64,000 nt of DNA from Bacteroidales bacterium UBA4116. Its GTDB lineage: Bacteria; Bacteroidota; Bacteroidia; Bacteroidales; Tannerellaceae. Made by a program: the position numbers and the translations under genes. The notes below the pieces were generated by a model. It searched no databases. It was not told the origin of the DNA and saw nothing but the letters and a program-made list of their open reading frames with translations. Location of the stretch: the NCBI GenBank assembly GCA_002381645.1, contig DFXE01000002.1, forward strand, positions 75,446 to 139,445. The letters are read 5' to 3'. Of this stretch, positions 17,314 through 26,281 are shown piece after piece (the first letter of the stretch is position 1; each line of letters opens with the position of its first letter).

Positions 17314-19149
17314 TTATTTGGGATCTGTGTAAATGATCATCCGGCATGCTTTACAATCAAATTGTAAACGTAACCGAACATCTTTATAAAGTAAATAAAA
17401 GGGTTCTTTATATGTTGATTTATTTTGTTGGTATACAGGACACCACCCCTGACTATAACGCAAACAATGCTTTGAAAACATTAAAGGGGCTTCTTTTTGA
17501 GGCGATACTTCAAAAGCAGTTTCTGTCACTTCTGTGTTATGTAAGCGGTAAAACTCTTCAGCGCGGCTGTTGGAAACATTTCCCAAATACGTAAGTTGGT
17601 TATCCGGATAAGGATATGAATTACATGAACTGCGTTTACCGGCAAATTCCTTACTATATCGGATTTTTCGGTTAGACATCAATTTATCCACCGCTTTACG
17701 ACGCATATCAGCTAATAATGAAGAAGGGATGAACCAGTTATCGCTCATCAAAACTTCAATGTTCGAAGCTTCAAAAGGTGTGTTTCCCAGTTTCAACAAT
17801 TGTCCTTTTATATTATCCAGCTGTTCAAGTTGTGCTTTTTCTTTCTTAAAAGGTTCAGCTACCATTATATGTGTGCCGCACTGACTGGTGAATATAAGCG
17901 TAAATCCGAAAGCATTTTCTTCCAATTTTATATCAACCTTTATCCTTCTTTCGGCTGAAGGCTTGGATAATTGTTTTTCAAAAGCCTGATCAAAATTCCG
18001 GTACAAAATGGTTTTGGGCTGTAAAGACGGCATTTCTAAAGGAAAAATCCTGTTGGTATCTACACTGTTTACCCTAAATCCTTCCAATTTGCCTTGTTTC
18101 GTAAAATAAACTAACCCATCTCCGTTATGTAAAGGTTTAATACCGGATATGGTAAAAGAATTACCTTTCATTTCTTTTACAACTCCGACCTTCTCTCCAA
18201 TGGATTTAGGAGTATCGAATGATGTAATATCTTTCGAACGTTCATGTAGAAAGAAAGGAGTAAACCCTCTGTTAAAACTTTTTTCGGGTGCCGGTTCAAA
18301 AGTAAATTTACTTTGCCCTATGGAAGCCCTGCTATACTCTGTGCGACGGGAAAGTATATCATCAATTTGTTTCCGGTAATAAGCCGTAATATTTTTTACA
18401 TAAGAAACATCTTTGAGCCTGCCCTCTATTTTAAAAGACGATATGCCAGCATCCATAAGAGCTTCAAGGTGTGATGAACGGTTCATATCTTTCAGCGACA
18501 ATAAATGCTTATCACGAATGATTTCCTTCCCGTCGGTATCAACCATAGTATAAGGGAGCCGGCAATATTGTGCGCATTCGCCACGGTTTGCACTTCGTCC
18601 GTTAAGGGCAGCACTTATATAACAATGTCCGCTATAACTAACGCATAAAGCCCCGTGTATAAAAACTTCAAGAGGTACGGTAGTTTCTCCGGCTATGGTT
18701 TTTATTTCTTTTAATGATAACTCACGGGCAAGAACAACCTGAGAAAAACCGGCCGACTCGAGGAATTTGACTTTTTCCAATGTGCGGTTATCCGTCTGGG
18801 TACTGGCATGTAAAGGAATAGGAGGAATATCAAGACGGGTAATACCCATATCCTGGATAATTAATGCATCGGCGCCCGCATCATAAATCTGATGTATTAA
18901 CTCTTCGGCCTGACTTAATTCACATTCTTTCAGAATCGTGTTCAATGCAACGTAAATACGAACATCAAATGTATGCGCATACTCACATAACGAACGGATA
19001 TCTTCCATAGTATTTCCCGCAGCCGAACGGGCACTGAATTTTGGAGCGCCAATATATACGGCATCGGCCCCATGTTTTACGGCCTCTATTCCGCAAATTA
19101 AATCTTTGGCAGGCGAGAGCAACTCAATTTTACGGGACCTTTTCTTCAT
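17314..19149 (-). CDS. U32 peptidase-family protein (RlhA/YegQ-like)
   Basis: 611 residues. The N-terminal TIM-barrel-like region 'ELLSPAKDLICGIEAVKHG' and the U32 signature 'EVFIHGALCVSYSGHCYIS' with 'NRGECAQYCRLPY' are clear; a C-terminal ~250-residue extension corresponds to the collagenase-like DUF3656 region. Cysteines in the signature are those proposed to hold an iron-sulfur cluster in RNA-hydroxylating members (RlhA, TrhP). So an RNA modification role is as likely as proteolysis; the sequence does not decide. It begins directly after metA with no gap. Confidence 0.88.
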   Translation of the reverse strand: MKKRSRKIELLSPAKDLICGIEAVKHGADAVYIGAPKFSARSAAGNTMEDIRSLCEYAHTFDVRIYVALNTILKECELSQAEELIHQIYDAGADALIIQDMGITRLDIPPIPLHASTQTDNRTLEKVKFLESAGFSQVVLARELSLKEIKTIAGETTVPLEVFIHGALCVSYSGHCYISAALNGRSANRGECAQYCRLPYTMVDTDGKEIIRDKHLLSLKDMNRSSHLEALMDAGISSFKIEGRLKDVSYVKNITAYYRKQIDDILSRRTEYSRASIGQSKFTFEPAPEKSFNRGFTPFFLHERSKDITSFDTPKSIGEKVGVVKEMKGNSFTISGIKPLHNGDGLVYFTKQGKLEGFRVNSVDTNRIFPLEMPSLQPKTILYRNFDQAFEKQLSKPSAERRIKVDIKLEENAFGFTLIFTSQCGTHIMVAEPFKKEKAQLEQLDNIKGQLLKLGNTPFEASNIEVLMSDNWFIPSSLLADMRRKAVDKLMSNRKIRYSKEFAGKRSSCNSYPYPDNQLTYLGNVSNSRAEEFYRLHNTEVTETAFEVSPQKEAPLMFSKHCLRYSQGWCPVYQQNKSTYKEPFYLLYKDVRLRLQFDCKACRMIIYTDPK

Positions 19150-20085
19150 TTACAGGAGGCTTTCCAAATGCATAATGTCTTCAATGCTATATGGCGTTTG
19201 TTGATACACATAGTAATTCAACCAATTGGTAAACAAAAGATTGGCATGTCCCCGCCACTTTACAACAGGACCTAAAGCCGGATTGTTGTTCCGGTAGTAA
19301 TTTACCGGAACGTCGATAGGGAAACCCTTCTCAACATCACGAATATATTCATCATTCAGCGTATAAGGAGAATATTCGGAATGTCCGGTAATATAAAATT
19401 CACGTCCTCCCCTCGACATTGTCATATAAACACCCGATTCTTCACTTTCTGACAGAAGCGTCAGTTCGGGTACTTCCAGGATATCTTCACGTCTTATTTC
19501 GGTATGCCGGCTGTGTGGTACATAAAATTCCTCATCAAAGCCCCTGAATATAGGAAGAAAAGGTTCACGCAGGGTATGCCGGAAAACTCCGAACATTTTG
19601 GAAGGAAGATCATATTTCGGTACTTTATAAAAATAGTATAATGCTGCCTGTGCCGCCCAGCAAATGTATAATGTTGATGTGACATGATTACGCGCCCAAT
19701 CAAATATACCGGAAATTTCATCCCAGTAATTTACATCTTCAAACGGCATTTGTTCTACAGGAGCCCCAGTTACGATTAAACCATCGTAGTATTGCCCTTC
19801 GATCTCATCAAAATCCTTATAAAACTCACGCATATGTTCGATCGGCGTATTTTTGGGTGTATGACCCTTAATTTTCATAAAATCAAGTTCAATCTGTAAA
19901 GGGCTGTTACTTAAAAGACGGATCAAATCAGTCTCCGTAGTAATTTTAAGCGGCATAAGGTTGAGGATTAACATTCGTAAAGGCCTGATGTCTTGTGAAG
20001 CGGCACGAAGAGAATCCATCACAAAAATATGCTCTTTTTTCAGTAATTCGACAGCGGGTAAGTTTTTTTGTAAATTTAATGGCAT
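19150..20085 (-). CDS. metA: MetA-family homoserine O-acyltransferase, probably acetyl-CoA using
   Basis: 311 residues; activates homoserine in methionine synthesis. The nucleophile is Cys142 in 'YICWAAQAAL'; His and Glu of the triad lie in 'TGHSEYSPYTLNDEY' and its surroundings. Residue 111, in 'GAPVEQMPFEDV', is Glu. Published work on MetA specificity associates Glu at this position with acetyl-CoA and Gly (as in E. coli) with succinyl-CoA, so acetyltransferase is the better name. The ATG at 20085 gives family numbering for residues 111 and 142; the TTG eight codons upstream is not needed. A -7 box lies at 20123-20130. Confidence 0.93.
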   Translation of the reverse strand: MPLNLQKNLPAVELLKKEHIFVMDSLRAASQDIRPLRMLILNLMPLKITTETDLIRLLSNSPLQIELDFMKIKGHTPKNTPIEHMREFYKDFDEIEGQYYDGLIVTGAPVEQMPFEDVNYWDEISGIFDWARNHVTSTLYICWAAQAALYYFYKVPKYDLPSKMFGVFRHTLREPFLPIFRGFDEEFYVPHSRHTEIRREDILEVPELTLLSESEESGVYMTMSRGGREFYITGHSEYSPYTLNDEYIRDVEKGFPIDVPVNYYRNNNPALGPVVKWRGHANLLFTNWLNYYVYQQTPYSIEDIMHLESLL

Positions 20086-20122
20086 TTCGTATGAGTTTAT
20101 TTCATGCAAAGTTAATGAAAAA

Positions 20123-20130
20123 CAAATATA
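20123..20130 (-). promoter_or_regulatory. -7 box for the metA operon
   Basis: TATATTTG on the minus strand, 37 bases upstream of the metA ATG. No S-adenosylmethionine riboswitch fold is recognisable in the short leader. Confidence 0.45.
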
Positions 20131-20249
20131 TTGCAGTTATTTAATTGGTATATGTTACACTGACAAATCTCCTTAATAAGTTTTGACAAACTCCTTTTGG
20201 TTCTTCACCTCTTAACCGGGTATTTTTATTATGAATATTAATTTATTTT

Positions 20250-20257
20250 TATATTTG
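20250..20257 (+). promoter_or_regulatory. -7 box for the GH18-ThuA gene
   Basis: TATATTTG, 15 bases before the ATG at 20273. It lies downstream of an in-frame ATG at 20231, which would therefore be outside the transcript, supporting 20273 as the start. Confidence 0.5.
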
Positions 20258-20272
20258 CAAAAAAGACTAATT

Positions 20273-22018
20273 ATGAACTGCACATTTTATTATACATTCC
20301 TTAGTTTATTCTTTTTGATTTCCTGTAATACAACTCATTCTAAAAAGAATAAAAATGAATCTGACTTTTCATCAAAAGTCATTATTGCTTATGTTACTTC
20401 ATGGAGTGATATAATGCCTGACCCTACTTACATAACACATATAAACTATGCTTTCGGTCATGTTAACGATTCATTTAACGGAGTCAGGATTGACAATGAA
20501 GAACGTTTAAAGCAAATCGTATCTTTGAAGAAAAATAGTGACCAATTGAAAGTTCTGCTATCTATCGGGGGATGGGGAAGCGGAAGATTCAGCGAAATGG
20601 CAGCCGATGAAACCAACCGGTTAAGCTTTTCAAAAGATTGCAAACGGGTTGTGGAGGAATTTGATCTGGACGGAATAGATATTGATTGGGAGTATCCGGG
20701 CAGTTCGCTTGCTGATATATCTTCGTCGCCCGATGACACTGAAAATTTCACTTTATTAATGAGAGATATCCGTTCAGCAATAGGAGAAAATAAACTGCTT
20801 ACACTGGCATCTGCTGCATCAGCTGAGTTCATTGATTTCAGAGCAATTGATCCGTATGTGGATTTTGTCAATATCATGGCCTATGATATGGCTTCTGCTC
20901 CTCATCACCATTCCGCACTATACCGTTCCGAGAATGCCGGTAGGAATACATCCGACGAATCCGTAAAAAAACATATGGCTGCAGGCGTACCCGCAAGCAA
21001 ATTAGTATTAGGTATGCCTTTTTACGGAAGAGGTGGAAAAGGCGGTATTCCTAATTTTATTGACTATAATGAAATTGATAAGTTGACAGGATATAAAACA
21101 CAGTGGGATGAAACGGCAAAAGTACCTTATCTCACAGATGATGAAGGAAATTTCGTTTGCGGTTATGAAAACCCGCTATCCTTAGCCATCAAATGTAAAT
21201 ACATAACTGATGAGGGATTACTTGGAGGTATGTATTGGGATTATGACGGGGATAATGAAAACGGAGACTTGCGGAAAGCTGTTTATGGAGGCCTTACTAT
21301 TCCGGTTCAAAGTTCCGGAAATAAGGACTCTATCCATGCATTGGTCTTAACTGAAAGGGGCGGACAACACGGCGGCTTTACGGGTGCCGGTCTGGAATGG
21401 CTTAAATTACTAAAAAACTCACTACCCTTTGACTTTACAGAAGTTAACAACACCAAAGAGATAAACGATGAGTATCTTTCACGCTTTAATCTCATTATTC
21501 AATTAGATTATCCCCCTTACTCATGGACAGAGGAAGCGGAAGCTGCCTTTACCAAATACATTGACAATGGATCTGGTGGATGGATAGGCTTTCACCACGC
21601 AACGTTGTTGGGAGAATTCGACGGCTATCCTATGTGGAAATGGTTTTCCGAATTCATGGGAGGAATCCAGTTTCAAAATTATATTGCTCCTCTGGCTGAT
21701 GGAACAGTCATGGTTGAATATAAAAACCATCCTGTTATGAAGGGTATTGCTGAATCCTTTGTCATTCCGGAAGATGAATGGTATACATTTGATTCGAATC
21801 CCCGCCGGAACGTACATGTGCTCGCTTCTGTTGATGAATCAAGTTATAAACCCGTATCAGATATTCGAATGGGAGATCATCCGGTTATCTGGATAAATGA
21901 AAATAAGAAAGCACGAAATGTTTATTTCTTAATGGGTCACAGCAGTAGATTGTTTGCCACGAATGAATTTACATCTATGTTCAGGAATGCCATAATCTGG
22001 GCTGCTGGTACAAAATAA
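20273..22018 (+). CDS. GH18 glycosidase fused to a ThuA domain, lipoprotein
   Basis: 581 residues. A lipoprotein signal ends at LISC. Residues ~35-345 form a glycoside hydrolase 18 domain with the intact DxxDxDxE motif 'DGIDIDWEYPG' (Asp133, Asp136, Asp138, Glu140 as acid/base), so it should cut beta-linked GlcNAc polymers such as chitin or N-glycan cores. Residues ~365-581 are a ThuA-like class I glutamine amidotransferase-fold domain ('GSGGWIGFHHATLLG', 'HPVIWINE'), of unclear activity. The combination in one surface lipoprotein is uncommon. A second ThuA protein follows 23 bases downstream. Confidence 0.9.
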   Translation: MNCTFYYTFLSLFFLISCNTTHSKKNKNESDFSSKVIIAYVTSWSDIMPDPTYITHINYAFGHVNDSFNGVRIDNEERLKQIVSLKKNSDQLKVLLSIGGWGSGRFSEMAADETNRLSFSKDCKRVVEEFDLDGIDIDWEYPGSSLADISSSPDDTENFTLLMRDIRSAIGENKLLTLASAASAEFIDFRAIDPYVDFVNIMAYDMASAPHHHSALYRSENAGRNTSDESVKKHMAAGVPASKLVLGMPFYGRGGKGGIPNFIDYNEIDKLTGYKTQWDETAKVPYLTDDEGNFVCGYENPLSLAIKCKYITDEGLLGGMYWDYDGDNENGDLRKAVYGGLTIPVQSSGNKDSIHALVLTERGGQHGGFTGAGLEWLKLLKNSLPFDFTEVNNTKEINDEYLSRFNLIIQLDYPPYSWTEEAEAAFTKYIDNGSGGWIGFHHATLLGEFDGYPMWKWFSEFMGGIQFQNYIAPLADGTVMVEYKNHPVMKGIAESFVIPEDEWYTFDSNPRRNVHVLASVDESSYKPVSDIRMGDHPVIWINENKKARNVYFLMGHSSRLFATNEFTSMFRNAIIWAAGTK

Positions 22019-22041
22019 ATTTTCCTAAAAATTAATTAGTC

Positions 22042-22863
22042 ATGAAAAACATCCGTTTATCTTTCATATTCATTATTCTTACATCATTTTTTTCTTTATC
22101 TTCTGTTTTTTCACAAGTTCCGGATAATTATCCTGCTAATTATGCAAAAAAACCCCGTTTCAAGGCACTGGTATATTATACCGAAAATGCGGAAGAAGCC
22201 CATGTCAAATTTGCTGAACAAGGGTTGGAGTTTTTCAAAAGATTGAATTATGGTGACGGATTCATACTCCAACATACAACAGATTTGACAGATTATTCTT
22301 ATGATAAGCTCAAAGAGTATGATATTTTTATTATGCTCAATGCTTCTCCTTCATCACCCGCTGAACGGAAAGCGTTCGAAACATATATGGAAAATGGTGG
22401 AGGTTGGATAGGTTTCCATGCGGCGGCATATAATGATAAACATACCAATTGGCCATGGTTTGTCAATTTTTTAGGTGGAGGCGTTTTTTATTGTAACAAC
22501 TGGCCCCCTCAACCGGTAAAACTAATTCTGGATAACGATTCCCACCCTGTAACTAAAAATCTTCCGTCATCATTTATTGCTCCCGAAAGTGAATGGTATC
22601 AATGGAATCCAAGTCCGAGGGAAAATAAGGATATAGAAATTCTACTTTCACTTTCTCAGGATAACTACCCGCTTGGGATTAAAGACGTAGTAAATTTCGG
22701 AGATTTCCCTGTTGTCTGGACAAATAAAAAATACCGTATGATTTATTTAAACATGGGGCATGGTGATGATGAATTTACAGATGCAACGCAAAAACTTCTT
22801 TTTATCAATGCTTTCCGTTGGGTATTAAGTCAGAATAAAACAGGGGACCCTTTCAGGAAATAG
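22042..22863 (+). CDS. ThuA-like domain protein, exported
   Basis: 273 residues with a Sec signal peptide ('MKNIRLSFIFIILTSFFS...FSQ'). The whole mature part is a ThuA-like domain: 'FKALVYYTENAEEAH', 'GGGWIGFHAAAYND', 'HPVTKNLPSSF', 'FPVVWTNKKYRMIYLNMGHG'. It parallels the C-terminal domain of the upstream GH18 fusion protein segment by segment, suggesting duplication. ThuA proteins occur in sugar-use clusters (trehalose, glycan), but their reaction is not settled. Its stop lies 8 bases from the stop of the convergent asparaginase-like gene, with no terminator between. Confidence 0.87.
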   Translation: MKNIRLSFIFIILTSFFSLSSVFSQVPDNYPANYAKKPRFKALVYYTENAEEAHVKFAEQGLEFFKRLNYGDGFILQHTTDLTDYSYDKLKEYDIFIMLNASPSSPAERKAFETYMENGGGWIGFHAAAYNDKHTNWPWFVNFLGGGVFYCNNWPPQPVKLILDNDSHPVTKNLPSSFIAPESEWYQWNPSPRENKDIEILLSLSQDNYPLGIKDVVNFGDFPVVWTNKKYRMIYLNMGHGDDEFTDATQKLLFINAFRWVLSQNKTGDPFRK

Positions 22864-22870
22864 TGTGTGT

Positions 22871-23860
22871 TTACTTTATATCCTTCTTAATTCCTATCTT
22901 TTTCACAGAAGAAGACTCGTCTTTTTCCTTATATAAATACCCACGAAACATACCTTCGCTGTTAAAGGGCATTGCGATATTTCCATTTTTATCGATCGCA
23001 ATCAGGCCACCATTTCCGGCAGTTGCATTCAATTCATTAAAGATGATATAATTTGCAGCCTCCTCCACAGATTCATTCAAATATTTAAAACGAGCACAAA
23101 GATTAAAAGCAACCGCATGGCGTATAAAATATTCGCCGTGCCCTGTACATGATACTGCACAACTGTTATTGTCCGCATAGGTTCCTGCACCTATAACAGG
23201 CGAATCTCCTATCCTTCCCCACCGTTTCTTCAACATTCCTCCGGTACTCGTTCCCGCAGTCAAATTTCCGTCTTTATCCATTACTACGCAACCTACCGTT
23301 CCGTTCTTTCCGCTCTCCCTTTTAAATTGTTCAATCCACTTCAATGTTTTCGGAGTAGCAAAATACATATTATCTTCAACCATTTCAAGTCCCAGTCCGC
23401 CGGCAAAATCATCCGCTCCCGAACCGCTCAACATCACATGTGGAGAATGCATCATAACAGCATATGCCGCATTTATCGGATTTTTAATTTTCTTTACCCC
23501 TGCCACAGCACCTGCTTTTAAACCGTTTCCGGTCATAATTGCAGCATCCAGTTCAAATGTACCTTCTGCAGAAACTGTCGCTCCTTTCCCTGCATTAAAA
23601 AGCGGATTATTTTCAAGATAATTTATCACCGCTAACACTACTTTCGGCCCCTCTTCGCCTGCTGCTAACAATCGTTCACCAATTGTCAATGCAGAATCCA
23701 ACGCATCATAATATTGAACAGCTTGCGGAGAATCATCTGTTAAACCACGCATAACTCCGGCCCCTCCATGGATAGCGATCGCATATTCGCGTTCTTTAGC
23801 ATTCAGCGACGATACAATTATCCATATTAATAAAGATATAAGTGAAGCAGTTCTGTACAT
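22871..23860 (-). CDS. Exported isoaspartyl peptidase / plant-type asparaginase
   Basis: 329 residues, an Ntn-hydrolase that self-cleaves. The nucleophile is Thr188 in 'GKNGTVGCVVMD', so cleavage would give subunits of ~20 and ~15 kDa. Other family marks are 'AIHGGAG', 'FNAGKGAT' and 'TGHGEYFIRHAVA'. A signal peptide (first ~21 residues) sends it to the periplasm. It hydrolyses isoaspartyl dipeptides and asparagine. A -7 box is at 23890-23897. The gene is divergent from the sulfatase. Confidence 0.92.
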   Translation of the reverse strand: MYRTASLISLLIWIIVSSLNAKEREYAIAIHGGAGVMRGLTDDSPQAVQYYDALDSALTIGERLLAAGEEGPKVVLAVINYLENNPLFNAGKGATVSAEGTFELDAAIMTGNGLKAGAVAGVKKIKNPINAAYAVMMHSPHVMLSGSGADDFAGGLGLEMVEDNMYFATPKTLKWIEQFKRESGKNGTVGCVVMDKDGNLTAGTSTGGMLKKRWGRIGDSPVIGAGTYADNNSCAVSCTGHGEYFIRHAVAFNLCARFKYLNESVEEAANYIIFNELNATAGNGGLIAIDKNGNIAMPFNSEGMFRGYLYKEKDESSSVKKIGIKKDIK

Positions 23861-23889
23861 ACTATATATTATTGCAGGTTTTATTTTTG

Positions 23890-23897
23890 CAAATTTA
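23890..23897 (-). promoter_or_regulatory. -7 box for the isoaspartyl peptidase gene
   Basis: TAAATTTG on the minus strand, 29 bases upstream of the ATG at 23860; matches TAnnTTTG. Confidence 0.45.
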
Positions 23898-23931
23898 GTT
23901 TATTCCTTAATGGAAGTGTAGAAGAAATCTG

Positions 23932-23939
23932 TATTTTTG
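23932..23939 (+). promoter_or_regulatory. -7 box for the sulfatase gene
   Basis: TATTTTTG, 20 bases before the ATG at 23960; matches TAnnTTTG. With the box at 23890-23897 it makes a divergent promoter region. Confidence 0.45.
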
Positions 23940-23959
23940 AACACATAACAAACAATAAT

Positions 23960-25606
23960 ATGAAAGCGACAAGTTTAAATTTACATACTTTCGTTATAAC
24001 AGTAACAGGCCTTTCCACCGTCTTTCCTTCTTATGCAAAAAGCGACAAAAAAGATACCCACCCCAATATAATCGTTATTATGGTAGATGATATGGGCTAT
24101 TCGGATTTAGGGATTTATGGTTCGGAAATCCATACCCCTCACCTGGACCGCTTAGCTCAAGAAGGTATCCGTTTCAGGGAATTCTATAACAATTCTATCA
24201 GTGCTCCTACACGAGCTTCGTTAATCACCGGACAATATGCGCACCGTGCAGGCATTGGCTACTTCAACGTTAATCTGGGACTTCCAGGTTACCAGGGATT
24301 TTTGAATAAAGAATCGCTTACTTTCGGTGAAGTACTGCAAACAGCAGGATATTCTACGTTTTTGAGTGGGAAATGGCATGTAGGGAACGATAGCATCCAC
24401 TGGCCTACACAAAGGGGATTCGACCGTTCATACGGGTTTATTACCGGAGCAAGTAATTATTACGACATTGGAGAATACGGCAGTAATGATCCGGTACCGC
24501 TTATAAAAGACAATAAGCGTATAAACCTCGAACCTGGCAAATATCTTACAGATGCTATTATGGATAATGCGATGGAATTTATAGAGGAAGAAAGTAGAAA
24601 CGGAAAACCTTTCTTTTTGTATGTTCCTTTCAATGCGCCTCATTGGCCTTTGCAGGCTCCTGATGAAGATATTGAGAAATACAGGGGTAAATACAGTATA
24701 GGATGGGATGTTGTACGTGAAAAACGGATTGCCAAACAAAAAAAATCAGGAATCATTTTACCGGGTCAAACGATTGCCGACCGTGACGAAATGGTACCTC
24801 TTTGGGAAAATCTCACATATGAACAAAAAGAATTGTGGCAAAAGAAAATGGAAGTTTATGCCGCAATGGTCGATCGTATGGATCAAAATGTAGGCCGTTT
24901 AATTCAAAAATTACAGGAGTTAGAAAAGTATGATAATACAGTTATATTATTCTTTTCTGATAATGGATCAGAAGGTGGTTTTACTTCCTTGTACCGGAAA
25001 TACAGAAGGAATAGTGGTCCGATCGGCACAGCAGGTTCATGGGATTATCAGGAACAACCCTGGGCATATGTTTCAAATACACCTCTCCGGCAATACAAAG
25101 ATGATTTCCATGAAGGCGGATGCTGTACATCATTTATAGCCTGGTATCCTAAAAAGATCAAAGGCGGAAAGTTAGTAAAAGGTACCGGTCATGTGATCGA
25201 TATTGCACCGACGCTTTATGAATTAGCTAAAGCAAAATATCCTGCTGAGTACAAAGGACATCAAACAAATGAATTACCTGGAAAATCTTTATTACCCGTT
25301 TTATATGGTGAAGCCGGAGAAGTGGACAGAGAAGAACCTCTTTTTTGGGAAAGGGCCGGTAACCGTGCCGTTCGTTCCGGCAAATGGAAAATGGTTTCTA
25401 CCTATCCTACGTATCAATGGGAATTATATGATCTTGATCATGACAAAGGCGAAACAACAGATATAGCAGGAAAACATCCGGAGATAATAAATAGTTTATC
25501 CGAACAATATTTCAGTTGGACAAAACAAAACGGTGTAATAGATTACAATCTGATTAAACCGGACCGGGAAATCCGGGTTTCAGCTCAAACAAAAAAGGGT
25601 TTTTAA
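23960..25606 (+). CDS. Ser-type type I sulfatase, exported
   Basis: 548 residues with an N-terminal signal peptide (~26 residues). Metal-binding Asp43-Asp44 are in 'IMVDDMGYSD'. The modification motif is Ser81-Ala-Pro-Thr-Arg85, the serine version of C/S-x-P-x-R, which needs an anaerobic maturase to form formylglycine; such a maturase is encoded at 11837-13063. Downstream come 'LSGKWHVG' and 'LFFSDNGSEGG' with the remaining metal and substrate ligands. It should remove sulfate esters from host or algal glycans. No SusC/SusD pair is nearby, so the substrate is open. Confidence 0.93.
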   Translation: MKATSLNLHTFVITVTGLSTVFPSYAKSDKKDTHPNIIVIMVDDMGYSDLGIYGSEIHTPHLDRLAQEGIRFREFYNNSISAPTRASLITGQYAHRAGIGYFNVNLGLPGYQGFLNKESLTFGEVLQTAGYSTFLSGKWHVGNDSIHWPTQRGFDRSYGFITGASNYYDIGEYGSNDPVPLIKDNKRINLEPGKYLTDAIMDNAMEFIEEESRNGKPFFLYVPFNAPHWPLQAPDEDIEKYRGKYSIGWDVVREKRIAKQKKSGIILPGQTIADRDEMVPLWENLTYEQKELWQKKMEVYAAMVDRMDQNVGRLIQKLQELEKYDNTVILFFSDNGSEGGFTSLYRKYRRNSGPIGTAGSWDYQEQPWAYVSNTPLRQYKDDFHEGGCCTSFIAWYPKKIKGGKLVKGTGHVIDIAPTLYELAKAKYPAEYKGHQTNELPGKSLLPVLYGEAGEVDREEPLFWERAGNRAVRSGKWKMVSTYPTYQWELYDLDHDKGETTDIAGKHPEIINSLSEQYFSWTKQNGVIDYNLIKPDREIRVSAQTKKGF

Positions 25607-26228
25607 AATCCGTATTATTACAAAAAAGAAGTTTTACCTTATATATTACACCAAATCATACCTTTTTAGCAACTCGCACTTTATTCAAAGCAAATAAAAA
25701 AATAGTCTTTTCGAATATTTCGCTTACTCTATTAGTCATTTTTGAATATTTATAACAAATTATTATCTAAGTAAATGCTCATAATCATCTAAATGAATGA
25801 GTATATTCATTTAGATGATGCAGGACGATCATCTTAATGTTTGTCTTTAATCCCGTAATCTTTTATCAACAAAGTGCTATTAAAAGGATAGTGTAATATA
25901 TTAATGCCATTTTACAATATGATTTCAACATGGCAAATTGATATGGAAATATAAATATCCATATACTATTTACAGCATTACCTCATGTTCTCTGTTTATT
26001 AGTTTGAAATAAATATAAATGCTGAATATATTGTCAAAGCTAAACTACCGAACAGCTCAATTTTAAAAAGTGAGCCACGGAATAGCTACGAAAACAAGAT
26101 TTACAGAAGGGTAAAAATATCAAATTGTCATAACGGGTAAAAAATAACAAAATGCTACTAATATGGTAAACATGATAAATTCTGGTCAGTTTATATTTAC
26201 CTGCCTGAAGCTGAAGGGCAAAAAACAA
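25607..26228. other. Non-coding stretch between sulfatase and tatC
   Basis: Over 600 bases, AT-rich, without a convincing gene. It holds a perfect inverted repeat (25784-25819) and a weaker one (ATATGGA at 25941-25947 against TCCATAT at 25958-25964). No tRNA or known RNA is recognised. Confidence 0.6.
25784..25819. repeat. Perfect 15-bp inverted repeat
   Basis: Arms 25784-25798 and 25805-25819 (ATCATCTAAATGAAT and its exact complement) with a 6-base loop. No T-run follows on either strand, so it is not a standard terminator. It could be an operator or part of a structured RNA. Confidence 0.7.
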
Positions 26229-26262
26229 AGGAGTGTAGTTCATTTGAATGCTCTACACTCCT
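26229..26262 (-). terminator. Terminator of the tat operon
   Basis: 10-bp stem (26229-26238 with 26253-26262, AGGAGTGTAG) just downstream of the tatC stop; on the minus strand it is followed by TTTGTTTTTTG. Confidence 0.85.
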
Positions 26263-26281
26263 ATTCTATAATTTTCAATTA

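Noticed and set aside
20086..20109. TTG start eight codons before metA
   Set aside because: The ATG at 20085 gives the canonical MetA N-terminus and residue numbering.
26040..26243. 67-residue minus-strand frame downstream of tatC
   Set aside because: Its start lies inside the tat terminator hairpin, it has no family features, and its composition is that of random AT-rich DNA.
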